A stretch of 64,000 bases of DNA from Austropuccinia psidii (taxonomy: Eukaryota > Basidiomycota > Pucciniomycetes > Pucciniales > Sphaerophragmiaceae). Within the stretch, counting starts at the first letter, position 1. Every line of letters starts with the position of its first letter. Position numbers and translations under genes: made by a program. The stretch is taken from assembly GCA_023105745.1 (NCBI GenBank), contig JALGQZ010000003.1, forward strand, positions 42,556,185 through 42,620,184, written 5' to 3'. The notes beneath the pieces are model-generated. The model was not told the DNA's origin. It searched no databases and was given only the letters and a program-made list of their open reading frames with translations. Positions 31,801-43,845 of the stretch are shown here, in pieces.

Positions 31801-33539
31801 GCCTAGTGGAAATATTCATCTATTAGATTATTATAAATATACTAAAACGGTTACATTCATGGTTAAAATTGCATATTTTAAGGGAAAAGTTTCTTCAGAC
31901 AAAATTACCACATGAAAATAGCCAATAATAGTATCTGGAGCGGCTTATTGTGGAAAAGGGCCCCTTTTATTCCTTATTGGAGCTTTAGAAGCTCATATTT
32001 TATCTAAGCACTGACGGGCGTGAAAATCTTGCTATATAGTATCTAATTGTTGTTATGTACCTTGATACATGCCCTTGTTGCCCGGGTTCGTTTATTTGGG
32101 ACCACAACACATCATTCTTAATCCATAAGGGGTGGGAGAATATTCCAGAGAACAAATGATAATTCTTTGGGAATGAATTAAATTTCAGAATAAAGAATAT
32201 GTCTCTTATTTAGATATTACTCAAGGAAAATGGCATATATTCTAGATGAACCCCTAGCTTAGATACTTGAAACCCAATCATTGCTTTGGAATTTTCCAAG
32301 CCAGATATCTTAGCCATTTTTGACGTAGGCATAAGGGATAAAAGGCTTTCTTTAATATATTTCAGAAAAATATATTCAAATGAAATAATCTTCAAGCGCA
32401 GATATCTTGTTTATTTTGAGGATCTCAAGATTTCCATAAGATAGAATTTCAGGGTTTGATGATATCTTGAGTTTTTTGCCCTCATCGAATTTGTTTCATT
32501 TACTTTGTGAAATCTACAAGACTTTTTATCCTGTTTAGATATTCATTCCTAGGCTAGAGCCTCTCAGCCAATATATTGAATTAAAATTTGATGTGAATGG
32601 TTCTTGATTATCTCAAGATTCAGGGTTATCTGAGATATTCCAGCTAGCTGTATTTTTGATGGGGTTGGTATAAGCCTTCCTTTTCTTTAAAGGGTTTCTT
32701 CAGTATAAAGCTAAAGAGCTACCATATTCTTATGTAGAGTTGGTACAAGGACATTCCTTGCACTATTGGGGAGCTCCTATTCAGAGCTTCAAGGATAATA
32801 CCCACCGTATGGGATTTAAATTAGAAATTCATAAGGTAGACTAGAGGTTAAAATAAGGTTTTTCCGCATTGTATATCCAGTAAATACAGATATTGTTGTA
32901 GCTTCTTTCATTATTTCCCAATATAGAGAAAAATGATATATTTCAACTGAAGAAAGCTCCCTTCAAAATTCTTTCTATATAAACTATTTTTTCTCATTAT
33001 CAGAATTTAGGTTTGATAAAATTATCTATGATATATGTATTTTGTGCTGGTACTCTTCCTAGAGGCACAGGTTGGAATATTTGGAAGTTGTTTTTGTTTC
33101 AAATCCTGATGAGAGTAATGAAAATAGAAAAGAATTGGCTTTCATTGCTAAATATTTATGTGAAGATTTCTGTAGCAACTGTCTATCCATCTTTTGACGG
33201 GTTTATTCCAGATTTTCTTCTATATGAATCAAATAGCTATGTGGTTATTGAAAAGAGAATGAGGATTCGAGATAAGCTATATATTAATATTTGTATACAG
33301 GTCTTGCAAGAATATATTTGGGGGAGAATATTTGTTGAAAAAAGGTTGATTGTACATTAATTAAGGCATCTAAAATGACCTCAAATGTTCTTTGATTGTT
33401 TTTAGAACTTCAGCTGAAAGGGCTTTTAAAAGAGCTTCTTTTTAAGTGGCAAAAAAAATCCCAAAAGGGAAAAAGTGGATTCTGAATATTATTTTCCCAC
33501 AGAGAGTCTTACTATATAAATGACTCTTTGAACACCTAT
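28816..33539. other. AT-rich sequence without recognised genes
   Basis: About 4.7 kb with stops in all frames. A GC-richer patch at about 31,930-32,110 (gagcggcttattgtgg, gcccgggttcg) looks like old coding DNA, but neither strand gave a motif. The longest frame is 33013-33360 (plus, 115 aa, hydrophobic and basic mix, no motif), which I do not consider a gene. Confidence 0.4.
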
Positions 33540-35519
33540 TGTGGGAACTCCTCTTGTGTGGGATTAAAATGAGGAAGTACCTGGAGGGGGAAATCACAGG
33601 TAACTAGTTTTGAATTGCTAATAACTCCTGTAACCAAGGGTGGCAAGGGTGTATTGCCTGCCCCTCCTAAACTACTGAACAAAATCTTCCTTGGAGCTCA
33701 CAAACCAAAATAAAATTAGTAAGTGGCTTTACAACTGCAGAAGACAAAAATTCAGAAGTCTCAGATCAGACCTATTCAATAAATAATAATAAAAAGAAAT
33801 GTCAGTAATTTGGTTAATTTTTAGATTTAATGAACTACTTGTCTGTTTTAATTTTAATCTTTTTGGGTCAAATTGAGGTGAGTGGTTTCTTCTTGGTGAT
33901 AAAATTTTGGTAAGATGAGTTATTTAAGGTGTTCAGAAAAATTTGGTGAGTGTTGGTAAAGTTAATTTTTTTGTTAAGGTAAAGTTATAATAGAGTAAAA
34001 TAATTTGTAAAGGTTTTTTATTTTTTTTAAGAGTGGTTAATAATAAGATAAAATATCACTTGTTAAGTTTAAGAGGTAGATTCTTTGATATTTGATTTTA
34101 CATGGGTAAGTTAGTTTTAAATCTTGATAAATGGTGTTAATTTGACTGAATAAGCTTTTATAATAGAGTAGCAACCCTAATCTTGGGTACTGGGTAATTT
34201 TTTAATAATACTTTTTTTTTAATAATAGATTCCACTGAGCTTAGCTACTGGGCAATCTTTAACACTATACTTCCACTGAGCTTTAGCTACTGGGCAAGTA
34301 GATTCAATATAATTTTCTGGACTACCTCCCAGGTGAGGGATGACTTATTCCTGTGCTTGTAATCTGCAGAGGATATATTGTGCATGGGGGGATTTTGAAA
34401 TTTGGGGGAGAGAACCTCTCTATTTATACCTTTTGGGAGCCCAGGGGGCCCTTCATGGGAGCTGTCTTTTTCCACTTTAATTCCTCTTGATTTCATCATG
34501 TGACTCAATTTTTGGTGAGGACCTTTCTTGCATGGGTCAGGTGACTTAAGGTTTGGTGATAATTTTCTCTCTGCACAGCCTCCATTTATCACATGATAGT
34601 CTTTTGGTGAACTAATTATGATGTGATATTCTTGAGTTTTCCTTGCATAGTTGAGGTGATTCAATTTTGGCTGGGGATTTTTGTTGTGCACAGCCTCTTT
34701 CCTGTCACATGATATTCTGTTGGTGGATGCAATATCACATGATTACCTTGTAATTCCTTTGCATATGTCCTATTTTAGGTTTGGTAGAAGTGGCTGTGTA
34801 ATTTATGCAGGTGTCATGGTTGTTTTTCTTCTTTTTGAACTTTAAAATGAAGTCGGGTGATAATTTCTTGCACTGGTGAATTTACTGTTATGTATGAGAT
34901 GATGTGATTTTTGAGTTTGACACATGCTGTGCATAGTCATGTGGTTGAGATTTAATTAAAATTGTGTACTGCATGCAACCTGTTGTAACTTGCTTTGGTT
35001 TGCATGAGGTGATGAGTGGTGTAAATAAATCTGATTCTGTTTTAAGGTTTCAAGTGGGGTTACTTTGGATATAAGATAACGTACTCCTGTGGCTGTGTTG
35101 TAAATGAGCTGCAGGAATTCCATGGGGCTGGGCTTTGCATCATGTGACTTTGAATGCAAGTTGGCTGTAGAACTAATGCATGTGTCATTTTCTTGCTGCA
35201 TGAGTGCTGTGGCTGTAAGGGGGTGTAAAGCTGGGTGGGGTGTGTAATTTAAAGGGTGGTACCTTATTTGTTGTAAGTAGTTTACTATATGTAACTTGAT
35301 TTTTAGATATGCATAATGAAATTGAATAATTTATTTAAACACATACACTGCCCTTTGGTGCCTGTGCCATGTTTTTATGAGTTAAAACCAGCTTCTTGCT
35401 GTAAAATTGACCTTTTGGTGTAAAATTTGAGTGTAAGTCTGCCTGTAGGCTGGATTTACTGCTGTTTTGGGGTACTATGAGCTTGAACCTGGTGAAAAAA
35501 AATGGTATGGAATACCACA
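33540..35519 (+). mobile_element. Solo LTR (family X) copy 2
   Basis: It starts TGTGGGAACTCCTC and ends GGTATGGAATACCACA (TG...CA), 1,980 bp, flanked by CTAT on both sides (33536-33539 and 35520-35523). Internal landmarks shared with the other copies are gtgtgggattaaaatgagg, ggggaaatcacaggtaac and GAGCTTAGCTACTGGGCAA (twice, near 34,237 and 34,278). It has no coding capacity; the frames at 34287-34691 and 34956-35201 are chance. This is the reference copy for the family because both ends and the duplication are readable. Confidence 0.85.
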
Positions 35520-38197
35520 CTATATTTCTGGAACTGTCTCAAGTATGATTTTTGGGACTATACAGGAGTATTCTTCGATCCTCAAATTCAAAATAACATA
35601 TTAAATTTTGAATTACTTCAAAATCAAAAACAACGCCTAAGTTTTTTTAGCAAGTTTTCATAATAATAAAGTCTCCATTTTTTTATCTATTCCATATTTC
35701 TTCATAAAAGCCAGATTTTAATGTAACAAAACCTCATCCTACCTTGAATGTTTATATTAAATTCCCTTTTCATGAAGTTCCATTTGGTCACATCTCACCC
35801 CCAAAAATTCTTAATGAAAGGAGTTTTACTCTCCAAATACTCCTAATTTACTTTTCTCCTCTTATTTTTACACTAATATAATTTCTTTATGTTTCCTAAA
35901 ATAATATTTTACCACTTTAAAATGATTGATTATTTGCCATAATTATGAGGCTCCAAGCAGAAGATGAATTTTATAATCATTAGCATCTCTGTCAGCTTGT
36001 CCATGATATGGATAGAAAATGGGGTTATTCTGTTTCTACTTTGAGTTCCTATATTAATTTTTAAAAAATTATATTGGATGTGAAACATGTGGTTCCCCAA
36101 CTTCCCATATGTCACAGGGTATGAAACGAGAAAAAATGAAATCAAAGTTTTTCTTTTATAATTTATCAGATAAAATGTTCCAATGAAATTTTCAGTACTC
36201 TTAAGTAAAAATCCCCAGAGAATGATCATGATACCTCTGAAAGAAATTTTACATCCCTTGTTCAAAAATTTGACAATAAGTAAGCCTCCCAAATTGGTTA
36301 AATGTCTTCCTATCTCCTTAAGATTATGAAGCTCAAACTCATTTATGCACAAAAATTGGGTCATAAATAACAGGAAACGTTCAGGATATATATAAAAAAA
36401 GAAAAATAATCAAGTTTAAAATTCCATTGAGACCTATATTGATATACCCAATTAAGAAGATCTCTTGTTCGAAAGTAAAAAATACCAAGAAGATCACATT
36501 ATCCGCTTGTTTGAATTTTTCATTTGGCACCTAAAGTCTTCTAAGGCCTAGCCCATGTGATTATTGTGGAATATAAATACAATAATAAGAAAACAGACTT
36601 CCCTTAGTTCATATTTTTTTCTTTTCCTTTACCAGAAATATCTGCTATTGTGCCTTTCTTAATGATAAAATAAATTGAAAAATACTATCTCTGGGCTTTA
36701 TAGAAATTAAATCAATTTACCTTTTAGAAAAGCAAAATTTCTCCACCTCCTTTTTCTTTTATTGATAGATTTTTGGACTTTTATATTTTCAAGGATAAAT
36801 TATTTTTCATTACAGGGATTCTTCCATTCATCTCTCACATAAGTCTCAACAAAGAGATTTCCTTACACTGAAAGAAGGAATATGGAAAAAGGAGATTACT
36901 GAATATCTTTATACATCATTTGAATCAATGATATAATTATTCATATTTTATATATCTTTTTATTTTCCTTTCTCTTTTGAAAATTATTTTGACTTCTTAT
37001 CTCATAATATGCACTGTTCTTATAAGAAATCCTTCAGAAATGATTTAAACTACTGGGTAAAATAAAGAAATAAATCTGATTTTATTGTATATCTATGAAA
37101 TACCTGTATGCTTTTGAAGCAACACTTCATACCTTTCTAGACCAACCATCACACACATAAGGGTACTTCAAGCACTTCGGAAGCGAAAAAGACTCATGTC
37201 ATGGTGTAAATATGGATCCAAAAATTCACTAAAACACTCCTGAAAACAATTAAATCTACAAAGTTTGAGCTCAATAATATCTCAATGAGCCTATTGACAG
37301 GATATAAAAATAAATTTGATTAAATTTGAATAAACACCCAACTCATTTCTGTACTTGAAATGGGAATATTTCTCACCATAAATTAAAATCCCCTTTTTTG
37401 AATGACAATAAAGTAATCCACCCAAAAGCACAGGAAACATCAATAAATAACTTGAATAGAATTTACTCAAAGGGTATTATGAGCCCAAAAAAGGCTTTAA
37501 ATACAGCTTATAATCCCCAAAAATGAATCAGTGTTACTTTTAATTATTGACTTATTAACTTGGCTATTTGTTTAGAGCTTATTTAAGCTCTTCTATTTTT
37601 TGAATTTAAAGTGATGTGGAAGCCCAAAGATTTTTGACCTCTTTGGAAAGGGTATTTGCTTATACTGGTAGCTGAAACTACCCAAACTCCTCACCATTTT
37701 TGAAATATTTGGGCTTGACGAGTTTTAAATAAACCCCAACCCTTTCCACATGGAAGATTTGATATTATAAACTTCCCTTATAATTGAAGGGATCAGAGGA
37801 AGGCCCTTGGGGCTTACAAGAAGAACAAAAATTCATCCCTATCAGATACAATCAATAAAAAGCTTGAAGAAAGATAAGACCCCAATGAAAGGATACAAGT
37901 TCCCAGACATCAAGCACCAAATGAAGCTGTCATGTATGTCTCAATCTATTCATATAGATGAATATTACTCTGAAAGTTCACTCTCATTCTTCAACTTCAG
38001 CTTCTTAGGCTATCATAAATCTCAAAATCAATTATTAAAAGTGCCAAAGGCAAACAATGTTGTCCACCAATGCTACCAATTTCCAAATTTCACATAGGAC
38101 TACTTTGTTTTTTGAGTATTTTTGTTCAAACTATTTGAGCTGTGACAATTTTAAAGCAAATAATGACTCAAGAAATTAGTTCTCCAAGCTTTTTATT
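35520..38197. other. AT-rich sequence, possible old LTR remnant
   Basis: About 2.7 kb with no recognisable coding. A TATAAATA box at 36572-36579 follows a less AT-rich stretch (aaggcctagcccatgtg), an arrangement like the promoters of the other LTR-like repeats here. A frame at 37807-38097 (plus, 96 aa) lies beside the MULE-2 border and has no motif I know. The frame at 35930-36364 (minus, 144 aa) is also unrecognised. Confidence 0.35.
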
Positions 38198-39803
38198 GGG
38201 TGTTGGTGAACACACGTAAGCATTTAGTGAAAACATGTAAGCCATTAGGTGTTTTTACCACTTTATGGCCAAAACATGTAAGTGGCCTCTTTTTTTCCCA
38301 TAATCTTTCCAACATGGGATGTAAAGATCCCCAAATTGTTTCCAATTTTTTTCCAAATTTATGAAATTTTCCCAATTTGGGAAAATGGCATATTTTTTAA
38401 AAAAAATTCATTAAATATGTTCCCACTTTTGAGTTTCCTTCTTTCTTTTGAAAAATAACTGAAGGTTTCAATATTGAAAATCAAAAACCAGAACCCCATA
38501 ATGTTGGAGATTTTTTTGGTAGGACAAGTGAAGGCCAAAAAAGGTGTGTTTTTTCCAAGATTTTTTTTCATTTTTGTACTATGACTATTTTTAAGTAAAT
38601 AAGTGCCACATGTTCAATTATAAATGAGACAGAGGTGGGATTTGAGTAATAAATAGGACTGAAAAGGGGATAATTGGCATAAATTATATATAAAAAAACC
38701 CAATCTGAAGTAACCTCCAAGATAATAGATTTTTTCTGTGGGGGAGGAAGATTGGAACAATTTGAAATCCTTTGTTTATTAAATTTATCTTCTCACCCCA
38801 GGGCTTGTGGTTGGGAATTAGACTCCCAATCCACAGTAATGGAGGGACAGGTTAAAATTTAGAAATGATGATATCCAATGGAACAAAATGAGAACAGCTA
38901 TCCAAGAAACAGGTGAAAATGGGTGGATTGTCATGTGGAGGACAGAAATAAGGGGAAAAAGAGAAGTATTTCACTGTGGAGCAAAAGAAAACTGTTCTTT
39001 GATACTTATTTGCAATTGGATCTCACATATCAGGCATGGACATCCACTTGCTCTTTGGACAACATCTTAATACAACTCAATGTTGTCAAAATAAGAGGAT
39101 ACTGAGGGTATCAAAGTGTTCATGGCTTCATAAAGGTCTGCATTTCTTTGAATTTCTTCAGCCAAGTCACCTCTGACATCAGTCAATTGATATTGAATCT
39201 TGTAACTGTAGCGGGATACTGTTTTGTAGCCACATTTTTGCATCACCCTGGAAATTGATGGGCTCAAAGGTGTATTTCAACATAAGCTTGGGAAAGTCTT
39301 CTGAGCCAGGTAACTGATAAAATTAGGTCAAATAAATGAATAAATATTTAAATAAACAAAAAAGATATACATTAAAATGGATCAGAAACTCACAAAGAGC
39401 TTGGAGCATTCATCACTTGTGTGATAATTTCTTTGGAAATGCTCACAGCTCAAGTAAATTGTGTCATATATCTTCAAACTTGTGGCAGGCTTGTGCAACT
39501 TTCTTTGTGAGGTTTTTCTACCCATCACCAATCTTCTAGACCTTCTAAGGGTTGCTCCTGATTTTCCACATTCATTCAGTTCAGTTTTTGAGGGTAGTGA
39601 ATCTGATGAACTTATTAATTTTGATAATTAGTGCTCAGAATCTTCAGATTAATGCACTTCCATAATTGGAGAGGGTGCAATTGACTGTGATCTTAATGTT
39701 GTTGTGCTGATTACTTTTGAAGGGGGTATTCCTCTTCTCTTGGATTGAATTTCAATGATTTATAATCTTGAGGGTTCTCTTATATTCTTATTTTATTTGT
39801 ATT
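38198..39803. repeat. MULE-2 left inverted arm
   Basis: Colinear with the left part of MULE-1 (19,831-21,200). It therefore holds the natural 3' end of the transposon gene on the minus strand: the OTU exon (about 38,880-39,300), the intron, and the linker exon with KLCHISS-type opposite frames. The OTU core reads MQKCGYKTVSRYSYKIQYQ after a frameshift in the GD-x-x-C block, then DVRGDLAEEIQRN and SVSSYF, and further on SHFVPLDI. Confidence 0.85.
38880..39300 (-). pseudogene. OTU-like exon, left-arm copy (MULE-2)
   Basis: Same exon as in MULE-1 20260-20718, with QKCGYKTVSRYSYK, VRGDLAEEIQRNADLYEAMN and TLIPSVSSYF. It is frameshifted at the nucleophile: one frame reads INFQGDAKMW, the other QKCGYK, so Asp and Cys are both encoded but in different frames. 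Near 38,900 a frame reads SHFVPLDI, a possible His region. Confidence 0.6.
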
Positions 39804-41770
39804 CTTGGATCCTTGAGGTCTTCCATGGATATTCTTGCATGCTAGTGGGTCTTCATAATATTGATCATCCTTTTGAATCTTGGGAATTGGATCAAATTGA
39901 ACTTTTTCAGTCAAAACATCTTAAAAATGATGAAGAATTTGGGTGATTTCTTCCATTGTTCTTTGAAAAGGATCTTCCCTACTATCTTCAAATATTCTTT
40001 TGGCTTCATTCATTCTTTATTTCTCAGCACTTTGATCATTGCCTTGATAACCAGTATGGGAAGAATATGACAAAGAATATCAGTTAATAAGAAAAAAATT
40101 GATCATCAAATAATTCTGAAAGGTACATTCAAATTCCATTGAGGATGTAAGTCTGATATCTGGAGCCTCTGGTGCTTGGAAGATGCCTTTTGGGTCTTAT
40201 TCCTGCATGGAATCCCTTGATAATTGTTTTATTTGTTGGTGAATTCTTAATTGGAGGGAAATTTGGTTTTGAAATTGTCAAAGACCATGTGAAGGGAATA
40301 ATGAGACACCATTGTATTGAGAGCACAGATGTGTGGAGGAAAATTCTTGACATGGACAATTGTTTCTTTAGAGATTATGTTAATTATTTCCATAAATTAT
40401 TTTCTGAAAGCAATGTGGAGATCCCTCACTAATTTCAGGAGAGTACCAGTGGAATCTTTGAGTCAAATATTAACCATGGCATGGGCACCTTCAACTCTTG
40501 AGGTGGAGCCCACACCCAGGCTGAAATGTTAGTTGCTCCAGGCTGGCACATAATACTTCTTTAGCAGAAAACAGGTATTTTCAAAATATTACAAGACTTC
40601 AGGTTTTTTGACTTGGTTTTTAAGCTTCTTCCAGTCTTCTTTGAAAGAATTTTCAGTGGATGAATAAATAACCTGAGAAATGAATCCCAAATTCATTAAT
40701 AAAAGAGTAATAAGAAGAAAAGTGAAAGATAAAATTATATTACATGATTCCAAAGGCTCATAAATGTTTCAAAATCAGTTCCATGACCAATTTTATTCAT
40801 GAAATGAGGAGATCAATCTTTATTGATGTTCCAAATGCATAACATGCCTTTTGTTTCTGGGAAGAGCTTCTTAAGAGACAATTTTTCAAGGACAAATACT
40901 TTTAAATAACAATTAATGGAGGGGGAACAATATTGGTGTTGTTGAGTACTTTTTCTATGTATTGATTTCATGCCAAGGCATATGAGGGTTCAGTTTCATT
41001 CTTCATCAAACAAAAAGCCTCAAAAAAGGTTTTATTGGTTAAGCTGAAGCCAACAATATGAAAAAGGGGCATTTTGTACTTATTGTTTTATAAGTACATT
41101 CCATGAGATTCACATAAGTAAAAACATGAAGGAGTTTCATGGAAAAGGGGTGAGTGAAAAACAAGGAGTTAATTCGTCCCTAAGCATCCCTTGCAGAGGA
41201 ATACACAAATTTTTCTTCTTTGAGGGTTTCAATAAGATCATCAATGGTCCTTCTGCATTGATTTTTTTATTTTGTGATTTTATTGACTTGGTTGTACATG
41301 TCTCAAAGGATTACACACCTGTCAGACTCCCTCTGGCTAAATAATTGGGCCTGAATTTGTCTTGGAATGAGCAGTGGTTCAGAAATTTGAGAAATTTAGG
41401 ATGTTGCTTGCTAATTGAACTTTCTGAAAGCAGGATGTGCCATAGTACTTTCAGTGGAATTATAGCTGTGATCAGGATTTTTCACTTTAAGAGTCCAAGT
41501 GGTACTCTTGACATATTTTCTGGCATAAAGTCTAAATGGATAGTCAAGATTTTTTGAAATGACTATTTTGAAGGAGCTTTCATGGGGTTTGGCGTCCCAG
41601 ACCTGTCACAAGCTATTTCAATTTGGTTGTGGGTCATATTGGACCTCAAGGTTGACACAGCATACCCCTGAGCCCTGGCAAAATTATGCACATTTTTCCA
41701 AAGAAGCTCAAGGGTCTGAAATTCACCTTCAGTGGGCGGTTGTAGCATTATTGAGTGAAAAATATGTAAA
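39804..41770 (-). pseudogene. MULE-2 transposase (FAR1 plus catalytic core), decayed
   Basis: The N terminus at 41,748 reads LQPPTEGEFQTLELLWKNV and runs without interruption into NFARAQGYAVSTLRSN and ACDRSGTPNP, the FAR1 finger start. Downstream the catalytic core is recognisable by homology to MULE-1 but broken by many stops and shifts. The final block near 40,490-40,540 reads GVGSTSRVEGAHAMV, with the conserved Glu, and 40129-40359 is the following segment. It is more decayed than MULE-1. It provides the empty site for the LTR inserted in MULE-1. Confidence 0.8.
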
Positions 41771-42180
41771 AATACAAATAAAATAAGAATATAAGAGAAC
41801 CCTCAAGATTATAAATCATTGAAATTCAATCCAAGAGAAGAGGAATACCCCCTTCAAAAGTAATCAGCACAACAACATTAAGATCACAGTCAATTGCACC
41901 CTCTCCAATTATGGAAGTGCATTAATCTGAAGATTCTGAGCACTAATTATCAAAATTAATAAGTTCATCAGATTCACTACCCTCAAAAACTGAACTGAAT
42001 GAATGTGGAAAATCAGGAGCAACCCTTAGAAGGTCTAGAAGATTGGTGATGGGTAGAAAAACCTCACAAAGAAAGTTGCACAAGCCTGCCACAGGTTTGA
42101 AGATATATGACACAATTTACTTGATCTGTGAGCATTTCCAAAGAAATTATCACACAAGTGATGAATGCTCCAAGCTCTTT

Positions 42181-42260
42181 GTGAGTTTCTGATCCATTTT
42201 AATGTATATCTTTTTTGTTTATTTAAATATTTATTCATTTATTTGACCTAATTTTATCAG
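42181..42260 (+). other. 80-bp intron, right-arm copy
   Basis: gtgagtttct at the start and attttatcag at the end, same position as the MULE-1 intron. It joins KLF to LPGSEDFPKL in frame. Confidence 0.7.
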
Positions 42261-42700
42261 TTACCTGGCTCAGAAGACTTTCCCAAGCTTATGTTGAAAT
42301 ACACCTTTGAGCCTATCAATTTCCAGGGTGATGCAAAAATGTGGCTACAAAACAGTATCCCGCTACAGTTACAAGATTCAATATCAATTGGCTGATGTCA
42401 GAGGTGACTTGGCTGAAGAAATTCAAAGAAATGCAGACCTTTATGAAGCCATGAACACTTTGATTCCCTCAGTATCCTCTTACTTGGACAGAATTGAGTG
42501 CTATGAAGATGTTGGCCAGGCTCCAAAGAGAAAGTGGATTTCCATGCCTGATATGGGGCATCCAATTGCAAATTAGTATCAAATACTTCTTTTCTTTCAT
42601 TCCACAATCCAAAATTTCTCTTCTTTCCTTATTTCTATCCTTCAAATGATAATCCACCCATTTTCATCTTCTTCTTGGCTATCTTTTCTCATTTTGTTCC
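42261..42700 (+). pseudogene. OTU-like exon, right-arm copy (MULE-2), plus strand
   Basis: After the intron the frame reads LPGSEDFPKLMLKYTFEPINFQ, then a one-base shift inside GDAKM/QKCGYK breaks the nucleophile region. It then reads SYKIQYQLADVRGDLAEEIQ and continues to APKRKWISMPDMGHPIAN (stop at 42,576), which is longer than in the left arm. The mirrored orientation relative to the transposase core means it cannot be part of the same transcript. It is a duplicated passenger. Confidence 0.65.
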
Positions 42701-43408
42701 ATTAGATATCCTCATTTCTCAGGTTTATCCAGTCCCTCCCATTACTGTGAATTAGGAATTTCATGCCCAACCACAAGCCCTGGGGTGGGAATATAAACTT
42801 GAGAAACACAGGATGTTATATTTGTGCAATATTCTTCCCCCCCCCTCAGAAAAAACCAACTATTTTTGAGGTTGATTCTGATTGACTGATTTTTGTATAT
42901 ACAATTTATGCCAATTATCCCTCTCCTCAGTCCTATTTATTGCTTAAATTCCACCTCAGTCTCATTTTTATCAAACATGTGGCACTTTTTTACTTAAAAA
43001 TAGTCATATTACAAACATGAAAAAAAAATATTTGAAAAAACACCTTCTTGCACCTTCACCTTTACCACCAAAAAAATTCCCCAAAAATTATGGGCTTCTA
43101 GTTTTCAATTTTCAAGTTTGAACCCTTCATTTTTTAAAAAAATGAAGGAAATTCATAAGTTAGGTAATTTTAAATCAACTTTTTGAAAAAATATGCCATT
43201 TTGTCAAATTGGCTTAATTTGAGAAATTTAGCAAAAAAAATGGAAAAATTTGGGGATATTGACATCCCATGTTGGAAAAAATATGGAAAAAAATCAAAAA
43301 AACCTCAAAACTGAGCCTGCAGAATTTTTTTTGAAAATGGCTCACTTACCTGTTTTTGCGATAAATTGGTAAAAACACATAAGGGCTTATGTGTGCTTAC
43401 CAACACCC

Positions 43409-43845
43409 ATATAGCATTGTATTAATATTCATATAATCAAGTCTACCCACATTATGTGTATAATTTGAAGTAAAATATTAAAATACCTTTATAATGATAT
43501 AGAATTATATTTTAAGATACCATTAAGCTACATAATATGAAACTCATACTACTTAAATATTCTCTTTTATATTATACTATACCTTAACCTTATATCATCA
43601 TTTAGATTTTTTGATTATATTATATCAACCTTAAAACCTTAGTTATTGAGCTTTTTAGAATTCATTTCATTATATTTTGCCTAAAACTATACTATATATC
43701 AGGGCTGTCACATTGGTAAGTATGGCTGTCATTTACTGGAAAAAACAACCAAACATTGGTTCCAGCTTAACAACCCCAAGCTGATAAGTAACCTGCATAA
43801 ATAACTGAAAATCACTAACCCCAAGCATAATTTGAAAATATTCCA
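43409..43845. other. AT-rich spacer between MULE-2 and LTR copy 3
   Basis: About 0.44 kb. It includes a repeated 'ggctgtcac/ggctgtcat' near 43,704-43,732; nothing else recognised. Confidence 0.4.

Larger units (their letters stand above)
38198..43408 (-). mobile_element. MULE-2: foldback FAR1-MULE-OTU element
   Basis: It starts GGGTGTTGGTGAACACACG and ends with the reverse complement of GGGTGTTGGTAAGCACACA, 5,211 bp. The arms 38198-39803 and 41771-43408 are inverted copies of each other. The innermost 23 bases are an exact match, and the frames at 39336-39539 and 42035-42238 encode 66 of 67 identical residues. The outer 500 bp are more diverged. The 2-kb centre carries the N-terminal and catalytic parts of the transposase on the minus strand. 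No target duplication is visible (tttttatt left, atatagca right). Confidence 0.88.
41771..43408. repeat. MULE-2 right inverted arm
   Basis: Inverted copy of the left arm, beginning 22 bp upstream of the start of the transposase frame. In MULE-1 this position holds unrelated sequence, so the right arm of MULE-2 appears to have been replaced or extended by an inverted copy of the gene's 3' portion. The last 350 bp are also shared with the MULE derivative at 4819-6113. A frame at 41559-41786 spans the inner border. Confidence 0.82.

Noticed and set aside
33013..33360. A 115-aa plus-strand frame as a gene.
   Set aside because: No motif, no promoter or splice context, AT-rich codons like its surroundings; expected by chance in a window of this size.
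39336..42238. Two nearly identical 67-aa frames (39336-39539 plus, 42035-42238 minus) as a duplicated gene.
   Set aside because: They are the antisense of the MULE linker exon in the two inverted arms; the true coding sense is the other strand.
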